A DNA stretch of 64,000 nucleotides, from NCBI RefSeq assembly GCF_023343835.1, contig NC_064438.1:16783077-16847076 (forward strand), given 5' to 3'. This document shows positions 22,801-35,627 of this stretch, piece by piece. The position numbers and the translations under genes were made by a program. Positions within the stretch are counted from its first letter, which is position 1. Each line of letters starts with the position of its first letter. A model generated the notes under the pieces. The model saw nothing but the letters and a program-made list of their open reading frames with translations. It was not told the DNA's origin and ran no database searches. Source of the stretch: Lagopus muta. Its lineage: Eukaryota; Chordata; Aves; Galliformes; Phasianidae.

Positions 22801-25800
22801 CATCTCTGGCCTTCACTTCCACCTCTCCCTACACCCACCACCAGGCTGAACTTTCACATTCAGCCGCCTCTCTCCCACAGGCAAAGCAAACACCAGCCTG
22901 GCACTGCTGAGATAAGAGCTGTACTACAGAGCTGAGGGAGCAAAGTCCCTTCTCAATTAAATCTGAGGTTGCAGCATGGCAGGAGCTGCCCCCACCAAAC
23001 CCAAACAGATGGGCAAGGGCACAGCACCCACCTGGGAGCTCACATCTACTGCTGGCTGCCTCCGAGCAGGAAGATGCAGCAGAGAGAGCAGCAGCATCAG
23101 GAACCCTCCCATCCAGCTGCAAGCACAAGCATCCACGGTCAGCAAAGCCCAGGGCAAACAGTACACCTCAGCACCAGACCAGCAATCAGACAGGGGGATT
23201 TCACTCCTTTCCTAAGGCAGAGCTCTCTCTACAGCTATCCTTTCCCCTTCCCAACAAAGCCACTTGAGATCATTTCCTCTTCCAACACCTGCAGCCTCCA
23301 CATGGCTTACTCATGCCTGAGGGCTGACCAGGGCACAAAGGCACAGGGGGCTGGGACTAACACAGAACTGCCCTGACAGCACTGCACACCAGAAGGGTAC
23401 TGCATCTGGCTTGTCCAGAGAGTGCCAGCCCCACCAGGAATTCCAAAGTCACGAAGGAACAAAGGAGATGGAGAAGAACAGGAGCACAAAATCCCCCACC
23501 CAGACTCATAAACAGTTTCCCTGTCCACCCTAACAGACACCCAGACGCAAAGGCAGCCTCCTTTCTTTTCTGCCCATCCCACACACAAATCCACAGCCAG
23601 GTCGGTCACACACCTCTCCCCACAGAGAGCAAACAAGCAGGCAGTGAGCTCATACTTGGGGAGGGAGCGGCATGCAGGGTATCTCCAAGATGGCCCCATA
23701 GCAGCAGCAGGACGTCCTCCCCTCACTCCAAACAGTCTCAGGTCCTGGGCAGGCAGTGGGCTGAGTCACAGCACCCATCAGCCGGGGCTGGGCAGGAGGA
23801 TGCAGCCAACAAAAGCCCAGCTCCATTCAGCATGACCTCATCAGATGCCCCCGCTCCCTAATTGCATGTATGCATCAACTCCAAGTGAATTTAGAGGACC
23901 CTGCCAAGAGGAGTAATAAATGGGTGAAGGAAAACCACGGGGGAAGCATCCTACCCCAGCCCGCAGCTCAAGCTACTCCCCAGCACTACATTTGGCTGCA
24001 GATCCCCTTAGCCCGCTTGCCGAGAGGCAGCATCCCAGGCTCCTGCACCATCCAAGGGGAAGGAAACCTGCATTTCCTGGTCAGACGGGAAATGACATCG
24101 TGGCTTCCCTTTCCCGTAAGCTTCTAAACACCACGTCCTGCCAAGGGCTGCTCCCCACCACCCTGACATATCACACAGGCTGGGACAAGGCACGGGCACA
24201 GACACCCCAACAGCCAGCTCAGCGTAACCGGGCCCACTCCCCAAGGGACGCATCCTACCTCCAGGGACCACATCCTCACCTATCAAACATAGCAGCTACA
24301 CACTCCTGCCTGGGGCAGCAAGCATCTCACAAGCAAAAGGCAGCAGGTGCCACGTCCCAGCCTCAAGGATTCTCCCATGGGGACACAACCATGCCCAGAA
24401 GGCTCTGAAGATGGGCTCAGTATTTGCAGAGCTGAGGAGGCAACAGCACCATAACCCTGCAGGACACCTGTTTGCCGAGACTCTGCATCACATCCAGGCC
24501 ATCCCCTGCTCCCCTAGCAACTCCTGTGAGCATCAGGCAAGGCCATCTCCCCCCCACCACTCCCCACACGCACACCTTGAAGCAACTCAGCCTGCCTGGA
24601 GCCAGGCACGGCAAACAGCTGCGCGTGCAGCAACATGCTTGGAAGAATGCGTTACTCCACTGGGCAAGGGGCCTGCCAGGAACACGCAAACATGGTGACC
24701 CACCCTCCTAGGTCGGAAAAACTCGTCTTTGCAGTTCACCATGCTCCCTCCCGCCTGGTGCAGCTACCCACGCTGCCCGGTGAGAGCCAGCACCGCTTCC
24801 CTGGCTTGCCAGGCCAGTGCTGGGAGCATTGCTGAGGAGGCAGCCCAGATACAAGAGCAAATCTGAAGCCCAGGCACCGTGTAAAAGGTGTAAAAGGGAG
24901 CGAGAAGAACATTCATCATCTGAGGACAGAGAGACACCTTCCTCCTCTTGGCCTGGGTGGATTCAGTTCTCCATATTCATTTCCTCTGAAACTACTGTGC
25001 TCGTAGGAGAGATCCTACCTGCCTCACCCCAAATAATTGGTCTCTACCAGCAATTCTGCACTTGCTTAAGTGGCATGAGAGCAGCTCATCCCCCAGCTGC
25101 TCTCCAGCCCTCGCTCAGAAGCTGACACAGGTGAGGCCCATACCTTCCAGGCTGCCCACACCAGGGCCAGGCCAGTCACAGGAAGGCAGTGAACTTTGTG
25201 CAGTGTTCACTGCAACCGGGGCCAACGCCCATAGGAACAGGAGCCATCAGAGCCAGAACGGAGACATGGTAGCAGCTCATGCCCTTGCATAGGAGCCCAG
25301 CAAGCTGCTGCTGCCACCAACCCATCCTGAGGTCCCCTACATTCTAGAAGAGCACCCAGATCCACAGCAGCACTCAACTAGGCTGCAGGAGAGCCAGTCC
25401 AAGGGCTCACTCTTCCATCCTGCTTGCTCAGCTCCCTTCAGCCTCTGACTTCCTTGGCCGAGCTTAGAAAGAAACCTCCAGCCCACAATGCTGAGCTAGG
25501 GCACCCACATGCCTCCTGACACAACTCCAGCACCCCACAACCACAGAGCCACCCCCTCCTTCTGCCTCACCAACAGGCCAGGCTGTGGTTTCACAACCTG
25601 TTTAGGCCACGCAAGCAGAAGAAATCCTGCTCTCATCAGCACAAGCATCTGAGTAACCAACTGTTTAGAATCACACGTACAGAGGAAAGAAGTGCTCAGC
25701 CCAGCCCAGACCCCAACCCACACAGCCACAAACATTTCTGCAGTGGATAGAGGCCAGAGTGCTGCTGCATGAGGTCAGCGTGGAGCTGCAGCACACAAGG

Positions 25801-28800
25801 TAGAGGCCGGAGGACAAACCATCCAGGTGCCAGCCCCTCTGTCTCCAACCCCTGGAGGGTGGCTGGTCTCTCAGAAGGGAAAGGAAGCGTGGAACCTGCT
25901 GCCAGCTCACTACCACCTCCCTGAGCCACATGCACCAGAAGCACATCAGGCATTGCACCACCAGCCTCCACCTTAACAGGAACGCAGAGGGAAAAAGACA
26001 GGCATTCCAGTAAGGGCTGTGGATCCCAGCACCACACCTGGCATCTTGCGGTGCTTAGTCACCAGCTTCCCTCCGCACCCCACCAGCCATCTCACCCCAC
26101 CGTGCCGGGTGGTTTAGATATGGGCCACAATGAGGAAGTAGTACCACATGCTGGGAAAACTGCTTCCTCTGTAAAGAAATAAAGCAGGGAAATATACTGT
26201 ACACTTTGGTGCAGGAGGATCTCTCCACACCCAGGTGACATAGAAGCATGAGTACAGCAGTCACCCCACATTGGTCCATTCCTATGTACCAGTTACTGGA
26301 CAAGGAAGACAGTGGGACACAGCAGCTCTCCTGACTGGAAGGTAGGCAGCACAGCAGTAGACATGAGACACACAGGAGTCAGACACACTCATGATCCAAC
26401 ACTTGTCAACCAGCTGCCATGAGCGCCCAGGACAGGAACAGGCCAAGCCTGAAGAAACAGTGCTGTGTCCTTCCCACCCTCAGCAGCCCCCTGCACAAGA
26501 GCAGGAGCCAACAGAAGGCTCAAGTCACCTTGGGGAACTCCAGCACTCTGTTCTGCAGCCTGCAGATCCAGCCCCTTCCCAGCAGCCTCACATTGAGGCA
26601 CATTCCTGCATGCCGTGCCAGAGGACAACTTCCTCCACCAGCCAAGCCCTGTGTCACATACAGAACTCTGAGGCTGCCTGAATCACTCAACAGGCTTAGA
26701 TTTTGTCACCACAACCAGGCAACACCTGTTGCTTTTTATGGACTCAAATCAATTCTGCGGTTCTGCTCCTTGTCAGAAACAGAGCTGAGGCAGTGAGAAT
26801 AGCACAGTGCAGTGACCTGTGTCTGTAGGGAAAGGAGGGAGCTCTGTGCATCCAGCCTGAAAAGGACAGGCAGAAAGCATGATCATTGCAGGGCAGCTGG
26901 GGAGAGAAACCGGAATGCTCAAATAGCACTGTCCTCTAAATTTGCAGATGCCACTCAGAGAACCCAACAACCTTCCAGGCATAGTCCAAGCCAATCCTTC
27001 TGGGTGCCCTAAACACACCCCTTGGATCAAGGCCTAATCTCAAGAGCAGAAACAGTAAGAGGCAATCCAGCGACAGAGCTGGGCCTTCCTACCAACTCCC
27101 AGCCCACCCCAAGAAAAAAAGGACCATGAGGACTCTTGAATGCAGTGTAGCCTTGTTGGATGAGAGGTACTGATCCCACTGTGGCCAAGGCAAACCCAAA
27201 GCTACACAGCACTGAGCCTCTCCATCCTCCCACCCTTTCAGGAAGGCAAAATACACACACACAGTCCCAGCAAGGGCTACATACCACAAGACAGTTGTCT
27301 GCACACAACACAGGTTCAGTCAAATTCAGTTTAAGAACAGCTTAAAACAAAAAAACAAAAAAAAAAACAAAAACAAAAACAGCTGCCCCCTTCCCCCCCC
27401 CCCCCCCCCCCCCCGTTAAAGTGTGTGAGTAAATCCGGACAAGCCAGAGAGCCTGTCTCTGGGAAATGTGGGTGCCGTCCTTCCCTGTTGTCAACAGTGA
27501 GCCCTGTACTGTCAGACAGCAGCGCACAGCGGGTACCAGGAACAGGAGCAGAACAACAGCAAGGCCCACAGCCAACACAGACCAGCCCTCATCCTGTATC
27601 ACCACGTCCAGGACAAGGCACGGACAAAAGAGGCTGGCACATGAACTGCAGTCCCCGGCCCACTGCAATCCTAGACCAAGTTAGTGCCAAGTTTCAGCTC
27701 CTTCCCCACACCAAGCTGAGGACAGTCTTGCTTCCAGTTCCACAGTGAGAGAGGACACAAAAGGAACCACCACACCAGCAGCTGTACTCGGCTCCATGCA
27801 CCAGGTGCTGCCCCTAAATGCCCAGCAGCTGAGCAGGAGAGCCCTCCACAAGTCACAATAGACCCGGCAGGGGATCACCCAGCAGGGCAGAGAAAGGTCT
27901 GTCCCCATAGCAGCAACCACACAGCCCAGCTAGGCAGCAGGACCTTCCCAGGGCAGGAGCCACCACCCGGAGACCCACCCCTCCTCAACAATCAGAGGAA
28001 GCTCAGCCGTCCCCACTCCCTCACTCGAGGCTCAGAGGATATATCAGAACCACTGGCAGTCCTCCCACGGACAGACACCCGGACTTGAGTGCAGTCACCC
28101 CAAGTTCAGACTCCGCTCCGCAGCGCTCCGAGGAGCGGCACCGCGGAAGGTCGGCGGCCTCTCGCACAAAGGCACGAGACGGCCAGCTGACAGGAATCGC
28201 GGGGCTGCCCGCAGGGCCCGGACCAGGCTGCAGGAAGGCCGTCCCCGTTCGGCAGCGGCTCGGTGCCACCTGCCAGCCCGCGGCTCCGCCGCACGTCGCT
28301 TTTCGTCGTCGGGAGAGCAGAGGCGCGCTGCCGAACAGAGCCGCCTGGAAGAAGGGAACTGCCGCACCCGCCCCGCGCCCTTACCCTCCCCAGCCACCGG
28401 AGTCCCCTCCCGCTAGAACAAAGGCGCAGACGAGGAGAAGGACACGGCAAGACTCCGCTGCCAGCACGCGGGGGGGCGGCCCGGGCCCCGCGCCCTGCCC
28501 CAGCCCGCCCTCCTCCCGCACAAAGGCAGGGCGAGGGCCGCGGATCTCGTTTGCATCGGCCGCCAACCCGCCGCGCCTGTCGGGCCAGCTCCCCGCGCCG
28601 CTGGCACGCCGGCGCCCTTTGTTGTGCGGCCCCGGGATCGGCGACACGCGCGGCTCGGCCCGGCCCCCGGTGGGGCGCGGGACAGCAGCGCGGGGCCGCG
28701 CCGCGACTATCGCCTTCGTCCTCCCCCCGCCGCGCACCTCGGGGCGCTCCCCGGCACCGACGGCGTGGCCCTCGCCCGGCACCGGCCCACGCCCCGCGAG

Positions 28801-28867
28801 GCACGGCCGAGCCCGACCTCGGTCCCCCTCCCTCGGTAAACGACGGGACGCCGCGAGCGGGACTCAC
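16865..28867 (-). other. CTNND1: CTNND1 5' UTR segment and large 5' intron (about 12 kb)
   Basis: Upstream of the start ATG (16864) the coding exon probably continues as 5' UTR to an acceptor near 16935 (pyrimidine tract then AAG), which I cannot fix precisely. The rest, up to the first-exon donor at 28868/28867, is intron. I see no protein-coding exon and no recognisable interspersed repeat, only a strong excess of C and A on the plus strand and an A-rich/poly-C tract at 27344-27414. Additional non-coding 5' exons, known in mammals, could be hidden here. Confidence 0.6.
27344..27414. repeat. A-rich tract followed by a 22-base poly-C run
   Basis: An A-rich block with interspersed C (27344-27380) is followed by 22 consecutive C at 27393-27414, which is poly-G on the CTNND1 transcript strand. 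It could form a G-quadruplex in DNA or pre-mRNA. The length of such a homopolymer is prone to assembly error. Confidence 0.85.
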
Positions 28868-29500
28868 CGTGGCCGGGCTCCTCGGGGACAGGGGGCGGTC
28901 CCGCCCCGCGGCCGCCCGGCCCGCTCCGGCGGGAGAGGAGCGGTGGGACGAAGGGCTCGAGACGCGAGGAGCCCCGCCGAGGGGCGACCCGGAGCAGCGG
29001 CCGTCCGGGTCGAGAGAACGCAGCGCAAGCGGGGCCGCAGAGGGTCGGGCCGGGCTTCGCCACCGCCGCTCCGTGCGCCCCGCACCGCTCCCGCACCTAA
29101 AATGGAAGTTGGTCCGGCGGGGCGGGGGCGGGCCGGGCTCCGGGTACCGCCCCCGGCGTCGGCGCGCCGCGGCCAATGGCGGTAGCGCGGAGCGGCGCCC
29201 GGCGCGGTAATGGCGGCCTTGCGGGGGGGGCGGGACGGAGCGGCACGGAGGAAGCGGCTCGGGGTGGGGGTCCGCGGCACAGCCCCGTGAGCGCGCCGCC
29301 TGGGAAGGCTTCCGGAGGCCGATCCTCCCGGTAAAGCTTCCGGCTGCCGCGGGGTCGCGTTCCCCCGGCCTGAGCTCCCGTCCCGGCCGAGCCACGGCTG
29401 CGGGGACTCTGCCCCCGCCGTGCCGGGGAGCCGCCCGTCCTCGCTACGGGAGGAAACGCCGCTCACCTGCGAGAAGCCGGGATGGAGGCTGGGGGTTCTC
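28090..29500 (-). promoter_or_regulatory. CTNND1: CTNND1 CpG-island promoter with two candidate first-exon donors
   Basis: A dense CpG island with GC boxes (GGGCGGGGGC near 29118) and a CCAAT box in the context CCAATGGCGG near 29173. Two good minus-strand donors lie inside it: ACG/GTGAGTC after 28868 and GCAG/GTGAGCG after 29467. They look like alternative non-coding first exons of CTNND1, consistent with the multiple start sites known for this gene in mammals. Long open frames on both strands here (up to 429 codons) are a by-product of high GC. Start sites cannot be placed from sequence alone. Confidence 0.7.
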
Positions 29501-32500
29501 TGCCTCGCCTCTGGTCTGGGACCGGCGGGACTGGAGCGCTGGGGAGGATCTGCCCGCTCCCGATTGCCGAACTGCTAAGCGAGATAATGACAAAAGGAAA
29601 AGGATTGCCGAATGGTTTGGGTGGGGACAGGTGATTTCAGGGGTAAATATGCACGGCGCGGTTGGGCAAGGAGAGGTGGGGGAGCCGATAGCCGCCTGCA
29701 GATGTTTGGGGAAGGTAATCCCCCGGCCGGGGGCGGGGTTTGCTCAGAGCAAAAAAGCATAATGAAGAGCAATGGGATTAAACGAGTGAGAGGGACGCGT
29801 TTAGTGAGATTACGGGGCGGCAGACCCCCAGACCCTCCCTGTCGCTAGATCAGTAAACACATCATTCGGTTCGCTGGCTGCAAGGAGCGCAGCAGGCACG
29901 GGACAGCAGCTCCTGCCTCTGCAGCGAGTGGGAAGCTCCTCTGCTCCCAGCGCAGACACCTTTGCTCAGCCCGGGCGGGGCCCCTTAGCCGTGTGACTTA
30001 AGAACCGAGCCTTTGCCCTCTGGAGGAGCAGGGGAGCCAGGCAGCACGCTCGGCACTGGCCGGGTGGCTGCCCTCGCACGGACAGCAGGTAGGTGGTCAG
30101 CAGTACCACAGCCTGGGGCAGACTTCCGGCGTGCCTGATATGTTGCTGCATTCCAATCCCGTATTCCGATCAGCCCAGAGATTTTACAGCCTTTAAAGTC
30201 TTTAGTGAGTTTCTTCAAAGATGAAATGCGCTGCTGCGAACACGCCTATGCCAGCTCTGAATTGGAGCTGGAGTCGTGTCGCTTTGAAGCCGGGTGAGCG
30301 CCTCGTGTCCCGAGGGCTGCGGGGCTGAGCTGGGCAGGGTCTAAAAGCACGCTGTCAGCTCCAGCTCCTCATTCAGCAGTGCCTGGCAGCAGCCAGGACA
30401 CCCAGTAATGTGTGCTCGCTTCTGAAGGAAGATTGTACCCTGATCCCTGGGCTCGGGCTCACCCTGCAGCAGACAGTGCTCTTGTTTAAATGTAAGTACT
30501 GTGGCGGATGAGTCCGTCCTGCTGCTTCCCGGGAAGAAAGATGGGTTACTAACATGGCTAAATTTGCCCTTTTACAGTAATTGGGCGTAATAACATCTTA
30601 TGCATCCCCTTTCATCCTACAGTGCTGTTGATGCCTTCTCCAGACAAAACGCCCAAACAAGGCAGCTACCACCGGAACAGAGTAAGACAACTTGTTTATC
30701 AGACAGAGGAATGCTCCTCAGCAGCACGGAGCAGGAGGAAGAGGGAGCTGCCGTCTGCAGGCCCAGCGTGGGCAGTTCAGAGATGGTCTGCATTGTTCTA
30801 CATCAGGATAACAAGGCACTTCCGCAGCCCCTTTCCTGTGGGAATCCCAACAGGTTGTTGTCCTCCCCCTGCAGGAAGGGAAGCGTGGCACCAGGGGGCT
30901 GAAACATCCCATCTGTCAGATGTCTGCACTAAGCAGTATGTTCTTCTCTTCACCTTTGGTGCTTTTCCTAGTCTTGGGTGCCAGCCTTCACCTGTTCAGC
31001 TTTCCCTTCCATGGTAGATGCAAGCAACACGCAAGATACCTCCTAAGAATAGAGAAATGAGACAGCTCAACGCTGCAATTTAGTAACAGAAGTAAAAGGG
31101 GACGTTAATGGAAAACAATTGCAGCTCTGATTAAGACCCAAGATAGGAATTTCCCTTCTCTGTAAGAAATCAGCTCAGCATCTGCTGATTGGGAGACTCG
31201 AGAAAGGATATGACTAGCTCAGCGACAGGGTCTCTCTTCCTATAAACTGTGGAGCAAACCAGGATAACCAACTTGCACTTAGACTGTGTCAGACAGGCTG
31301 ACCTCGCCTTCCTTCTACAGTGAGACCTACAGGGAGATGAACCTTGCCAGACTGATTCACTGAGCCCTTCCAGGTCTGCACACAGCTATCCACTGGGACA
31401 AGCACAGGAGAAGGCAAAGCAAGGGCCAGGCTGGGGCACAACACCGTGCTTTTTAGGACCCTGTTTCTGCAGGTCTCTATCCACAGAGAATGAGGTTTGA
31501 GAAGGAAGGAAGGTGCAGGTGCATGCTGGGACCTCATCCTAGTCTGGCTTTGGGCATAAATGGAGTGACTGCTGCCAGTGGTGAAGGTCACTTCTGCACA
31601 GATACAGCCCCAGCCAGCAATTTCTGAGCACCTAAAGGAGAGAACCACGCTCTCGCAGTTTGCTGGCAAGATGCAGCCAGCAAATTCTGGCAGTGAATGT
31701 GGATGCTGGTATAGAAAGAGAGGATCCTGTCAATGGGACAAAAGGGTGTTGGTGCTTTTTTCCAGTGCGGGCTATTTGGCTTTGAGTACGAGTAAGAATT
31801 GCACTAATAAAATGCCTCTTTTGTGTGCAGACTCTATCTGCAGTGGAAGTGTTTGCTGGTATCACCAGATCCAGTATCTATCACCAGTATCAGTAACTTT
31901 TCAAGGGCAGACAAGGCCATGGTAGGAGGAGGGGCGGGGGAGGCAGCACTAGGGGCTGCTGGGGCTGAGGAGAGGACTTCTGCATGACAGGGATCAGTGT
32001 TGCCCCTGCAAAACACTAAAAATGCCTCAAAGCAAAGGGCCTGCCACCTGGGCCAGGTCCAGGGCTTTGTGTTGCAAGCTCTGTGGGTCTATCAGGACAG
32101 AATCCTTCTGACACACAGGGAACGAGTGCAACTAAAGAGGCCTGCATCAGCTTTTCCACCACCCAGACCACTCCCGTACTCTCCTTTGTTTCCAGGAAAT
32201 GTGATTTCCACTCTTTCCCAGAGCTGCTGCTGGGCTCCCTGTCTCAGCCACTGTCACAAGACACACAGCAGTTTGTAAGATCGCTGTGGTCTGAACGGGG
32301 CTGTCTGTTCAAAACATTGGCTTCCCATCTCCCACAGCGGGCCCAAGAGGCAGAGGGCTGTTTGTGCCACGCTCTGCATGAAAAGCACTTTCTGTGGGCT
32401 GGAACAGATCACACGGTAAGAGTGGACTTTGCCCTTTAATGCTTTGCTTTCCTCTTCCCTGTCTTGCACCAGCAGTAGGACGCACAAGAGCTGTTTTGCA

Positions 32501-34140
32501 CACTGTAACTAATGCCCGTGAATGCTCCTTTGTCCATCCTGCGTCACCTGCAGCCTGATCCTTGTCAGCTCATGAGCCCGCAGAGCCTTCAAAGCTGTCT
32601 GCCAGCCAGCAGAATGCCAGGATGCATTCTTACCTTTCACTTTGAGTGTGTCCAAGGACTGGGACAGATCCAGATCACTTGCCCTTTTATCACTCCTGCT
32701 CCTGGGATGGCCTCAGGAGAGGGAAGAGTGCTCCGCACTGAGTGACAGAGAGGGAAGAGCCCAGCTTTGCCTTGGCCACCGCCCTGATGAGCAAGCACCG
32801 CAGCACCACCAGCTTGTTCCTCCAGCAAAGGAGACAGGTGATATCAAGTCCTGCCTCTGAGTCAGCAAGAAGCATGCAGTGAAGATACAGCCTTCTCCTG
32901 TAACTGGGATTTTGCCTCACCTGCTGATCAGCTGCCTGGTCACAGGAGGAAGTCCTCTGATATCAGCGTCTTGGAATTTTTTAATTTAGCTTTGTCCTGG
33001 CTCCATGGCTTTGCTTTGACTTCTGTGCCCCGGTCGGCTCAGCCAGCTGAAAAGCACTTTCCACAGCTGATGTCCTCCCACTTGCAGGCTCTCTCTGCTT
33101 ACACCTTAGGCTTGCCTGCTGAGGAGTCTCTTTCTCACTGCCACAGCTCTAGCATGGTCCAGGCACAGTATAAAGCATCACAGAGCAGCAGGGAAGGCTA
33201 AGAGCATATTCTAAAATTCATATAGGCCCCTAAATCAATAACCGTATCCATCTGTCCCCAGTGAATTCAAACTTTTCAAGTTACAGCTTCAATTACTATA
33301 ATTTCAAGATTGCAGTGGGCAGAGGAGTACAGTTCTCTTTTTTCTATTTTTATGAGCATATGATAGCACTCTGATATGAAATTACGTGTTTTACTGTTTC
33401 CCTTGGCATGTACAGCTGGACACAAAGCCACCCGAGGTCAGTGGAAAGACTGCCACCAACCTCAGAGCCTCTGGCTTAGACCCATAATTACTTTCTTTTA
33501 TGGTTTGTTCCAGTTCTGCACCCTTACATGTCGTAACACAGGAAAACCCATCTGTAAAGCCACAGGGGATGATACCACGTTTAACTAGTTGCAGAAAGCT
33601 TTGTAGGTTTAAAATCTACAGCATCATTTTGATTCTTGTTCTTCTGCAGCCCTTGAAACTTCCACCCACTTTGGTTGTTTGTGAGGACAGGCAGTATCTC
33701 CAGGCTATGGGCTAGGATCATTACAGCTCTTGGTAGCGTGTGTGTGTGGAGTGATTGACGCAGATGTTTTTACAATAGATGCTTTATAAAACAGCAAAAA
33801 GCATTTCCAATTCTCTAAGCAGACAGCATCGTTTGCACGAAGGCCACTTTCCAAAACACCCATCCTCAATCCTCCCCTTTCAGCCCAGTGTTTATCTGTA
33901 CGCCTGTCTCCCCCGGAGGCATCAGCAGGCCGTGCCAGTGCTGTTTCTCACACACACACCCAAAACAAGGCCATGAGCCGATGGACTCAAGTGTCACCAC
34001 GACAGTGGCAGCTTCTTTGCAGCCAGCACACTGACCTGTTGCTTGTGTACCCAAACCCCACTCTTCCTGGGGAGGCAGGACGGGCTAACTCAGGTAACCA
34101 ACACCAGTGTGGGAGCGGTACAAGGTGCCACATCGCAGTG
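29501..34140. other. Intergenic spacer between CTNND1 and BTBD18
   Basis: No coding exon, RNA gene or interspersed repeat is recognised. Unlike the introns of CTNND1, the plus strand shows no obvious excess of C over G. It separates two divergently transcribed genes, so enhancers or alternative distal 5' exons could lie here; none is supported by sequence alone. Confidence 0.55.
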
Positions 34141-34728
34141 GTAGCTTTAAGATGGCGCAGTGTGGGACGGGCACTTTCCCTGCGTCCAGTCTTCACACCC
34201 CGGAATCTCCGCAACCCGTCCCTTCAGCCCCAGCTCGCTCGGAACACAGCCCACCACAGCCCGGCCCCGCCATTTTCCCCACTCACCCTCAGCGGCCACC
34301 AGCACCTCCTGTGCGACCTTCCCGCCTAATTTCCCGCCGCGCTGCGATTGGTCAGGATTGGCCAATAGCGGAGATGTTGCTGGGCAGAACACGGAGGAGG
34401 GAAGCGTCAAGGCGGGAGGCGCGCATGTACGGCAGGACCGAATCGCATGAGTGAGCTGTCGCCCTTACCGTCGCGTGCGGGCGCGCTAGGCCAGGCCCAG
34501 CGGCTCCGCACGCGAAGCCTCGCGCCCCGTTCCCTCTCTCCGCGACGCCGGACCCCGGCGACGACCTCCAGCACCCACAGGGGCAGGTAAGCGGCGCAGC
34601 TGTCGTCCCGACACCCCGGGCCCGGTTGGGAGAAGGCCCTGCGGCTTCGCCTCAGAGTCGGTGCGGCGGGCGCCCCCTGCCGGCCGAGAGCACGTGGGAG
34701 GTGCGGCGCCGTCACCGCCGCCGCAGGG
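34141..34728. promoter_or_regulatory. BTBD18: CpG promoter region of BTBD18, probably bidirectional
   Basis: Contains a cluster of opposed CCAAT/ATTGG boxes at 34345-34368 (GATTGGTC, GATTGGCCAATAG), a plus-oriented YY1-type AAGATGGCG at 34149-34157 and a minus-oriented AAAATGGCG at 34276-34268. A plus-strand donor-like GTAAGC at 34587 may end a non-coding BTBD18 exon. A strong minus-strand donor (GAGG/GTGAGTG) follows 34287 and could end a distal CTNND1 first exon or a divergent non-coding transcript. Confidence 0.6.
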
Positions 34729-35627
34729 ATGCCTTCGGGCTGTTCGCCGGCCGCTCCCAGGCTGCAGTACCGCAGTTCCCGCTTGCTCCGCGCCGCCTTC
34801 CTGCGCCTGCACCAGCAGCAGCAGCGAGCGGACGTCTTCTGCGACGTGCTCCTGCGGGCCGAAGGTGAGCGAGCGGCTCCCTCTGTGGCTGCGAGAGCCG
34901 CCCCGAGGACTCCCTCGCCGACCCCGAGGAAGGCCGGGCCGGCCGCAGCCACGCGTTCCTTGCAGGGGAGGTGGTGGCCGCGCACTGCTGCGTGCTGGCG
35001 GTGTGGAGCCCGTTCTTCATGGAGCGCCTGGCCCGCCAGCCGCCCCACGCGGGGCGCCGCGTGGTGCTGGAGCTCGGGGGGCTGAAGATTGCGACGCTGC
35101 GCAAAGTGGTACGCTTCCTGTACACGGCCGAGCTGGAGGCCTCCCGGGAGGAGGTGCGGGACGTGCTGGCAGCCGCCCGCCAGCTTCGCGTGGCCGTGCT
35201 CGAGTCGCTGCAGCTTCGGGAGGACGACCTGGTACAGCCAGGGCGCCGCTGGCAGCTCGACCGCAGCTGTCTGCACGGCCTCGGGTCCGGCAGCGTTCCC
35301 CTAGTGGACGCCCCCCGAGAACGGCCGCTCCCTCCAGACACTGTGGGTCCGGCCCGCCCCGTGGGGCGGCTGAAACTGAGGAGGATGGAAGGCCGACGCG
35401 GCTGGGAGGTGGTGCAGGACGGGCAGTTCTCTCTGGAGCCCCTCACCGTGGAGACCCGAACGGTAACAGAGCCGTGGCTGCCACAGGCTGCCGGTGGGAT
35501 GCAGGAAGACAACCTGGAGGAGGAGGTGGATGTGGGGACAGAGCAGCCGTGTTTGCCCCCCGGCACCGCGTGTGTCTATCCAAGCCCCTCTTCCGAGTCA
35601 GATGGGGAGGTGGATGTCATTGGCTAG
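34729..35627 (+). CDS. BTBD18: BTB domain-containing protein 18 (short form)
   Basis: Nuclear BTB/POZ protein; in mouse it promotes transcription elongation at a subset of pachytene piRNA loci. There are two coding exons: 34729-34864 and 34966-35627 (GTGAGC donor, TTGCAG acceptor, phase 1), giving 265 aa. The BTB domain spans roughly residues 20-145 and contains ADVFCDVLLRAEGEVV, AAHCCVLAVWSPFF and LELGGLKIATLRKVV. A second conserved patch, GRLKLRRMEGRRGWEVVQ, matches the human GRVKLRK...WEVVQE patch. The rest of the long mammalian protein (about 710 aa) has no counterpart before the in-frame TAG at 35625-35627. The tail is acidic (QEDNLEEEVDVG, SSESDGEVDVIG). It is tail-to-tail with SELENOH. 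Confidence 0.9.

Noticed and set aside
28085-29395. Long open frames (up to 429 codons) on both strands of the CTNND1 CpG island
   Set aside because: GC-rich sequence lacks stop codons by composition. The frames overlap each other and have no recognisable domains or splice context.
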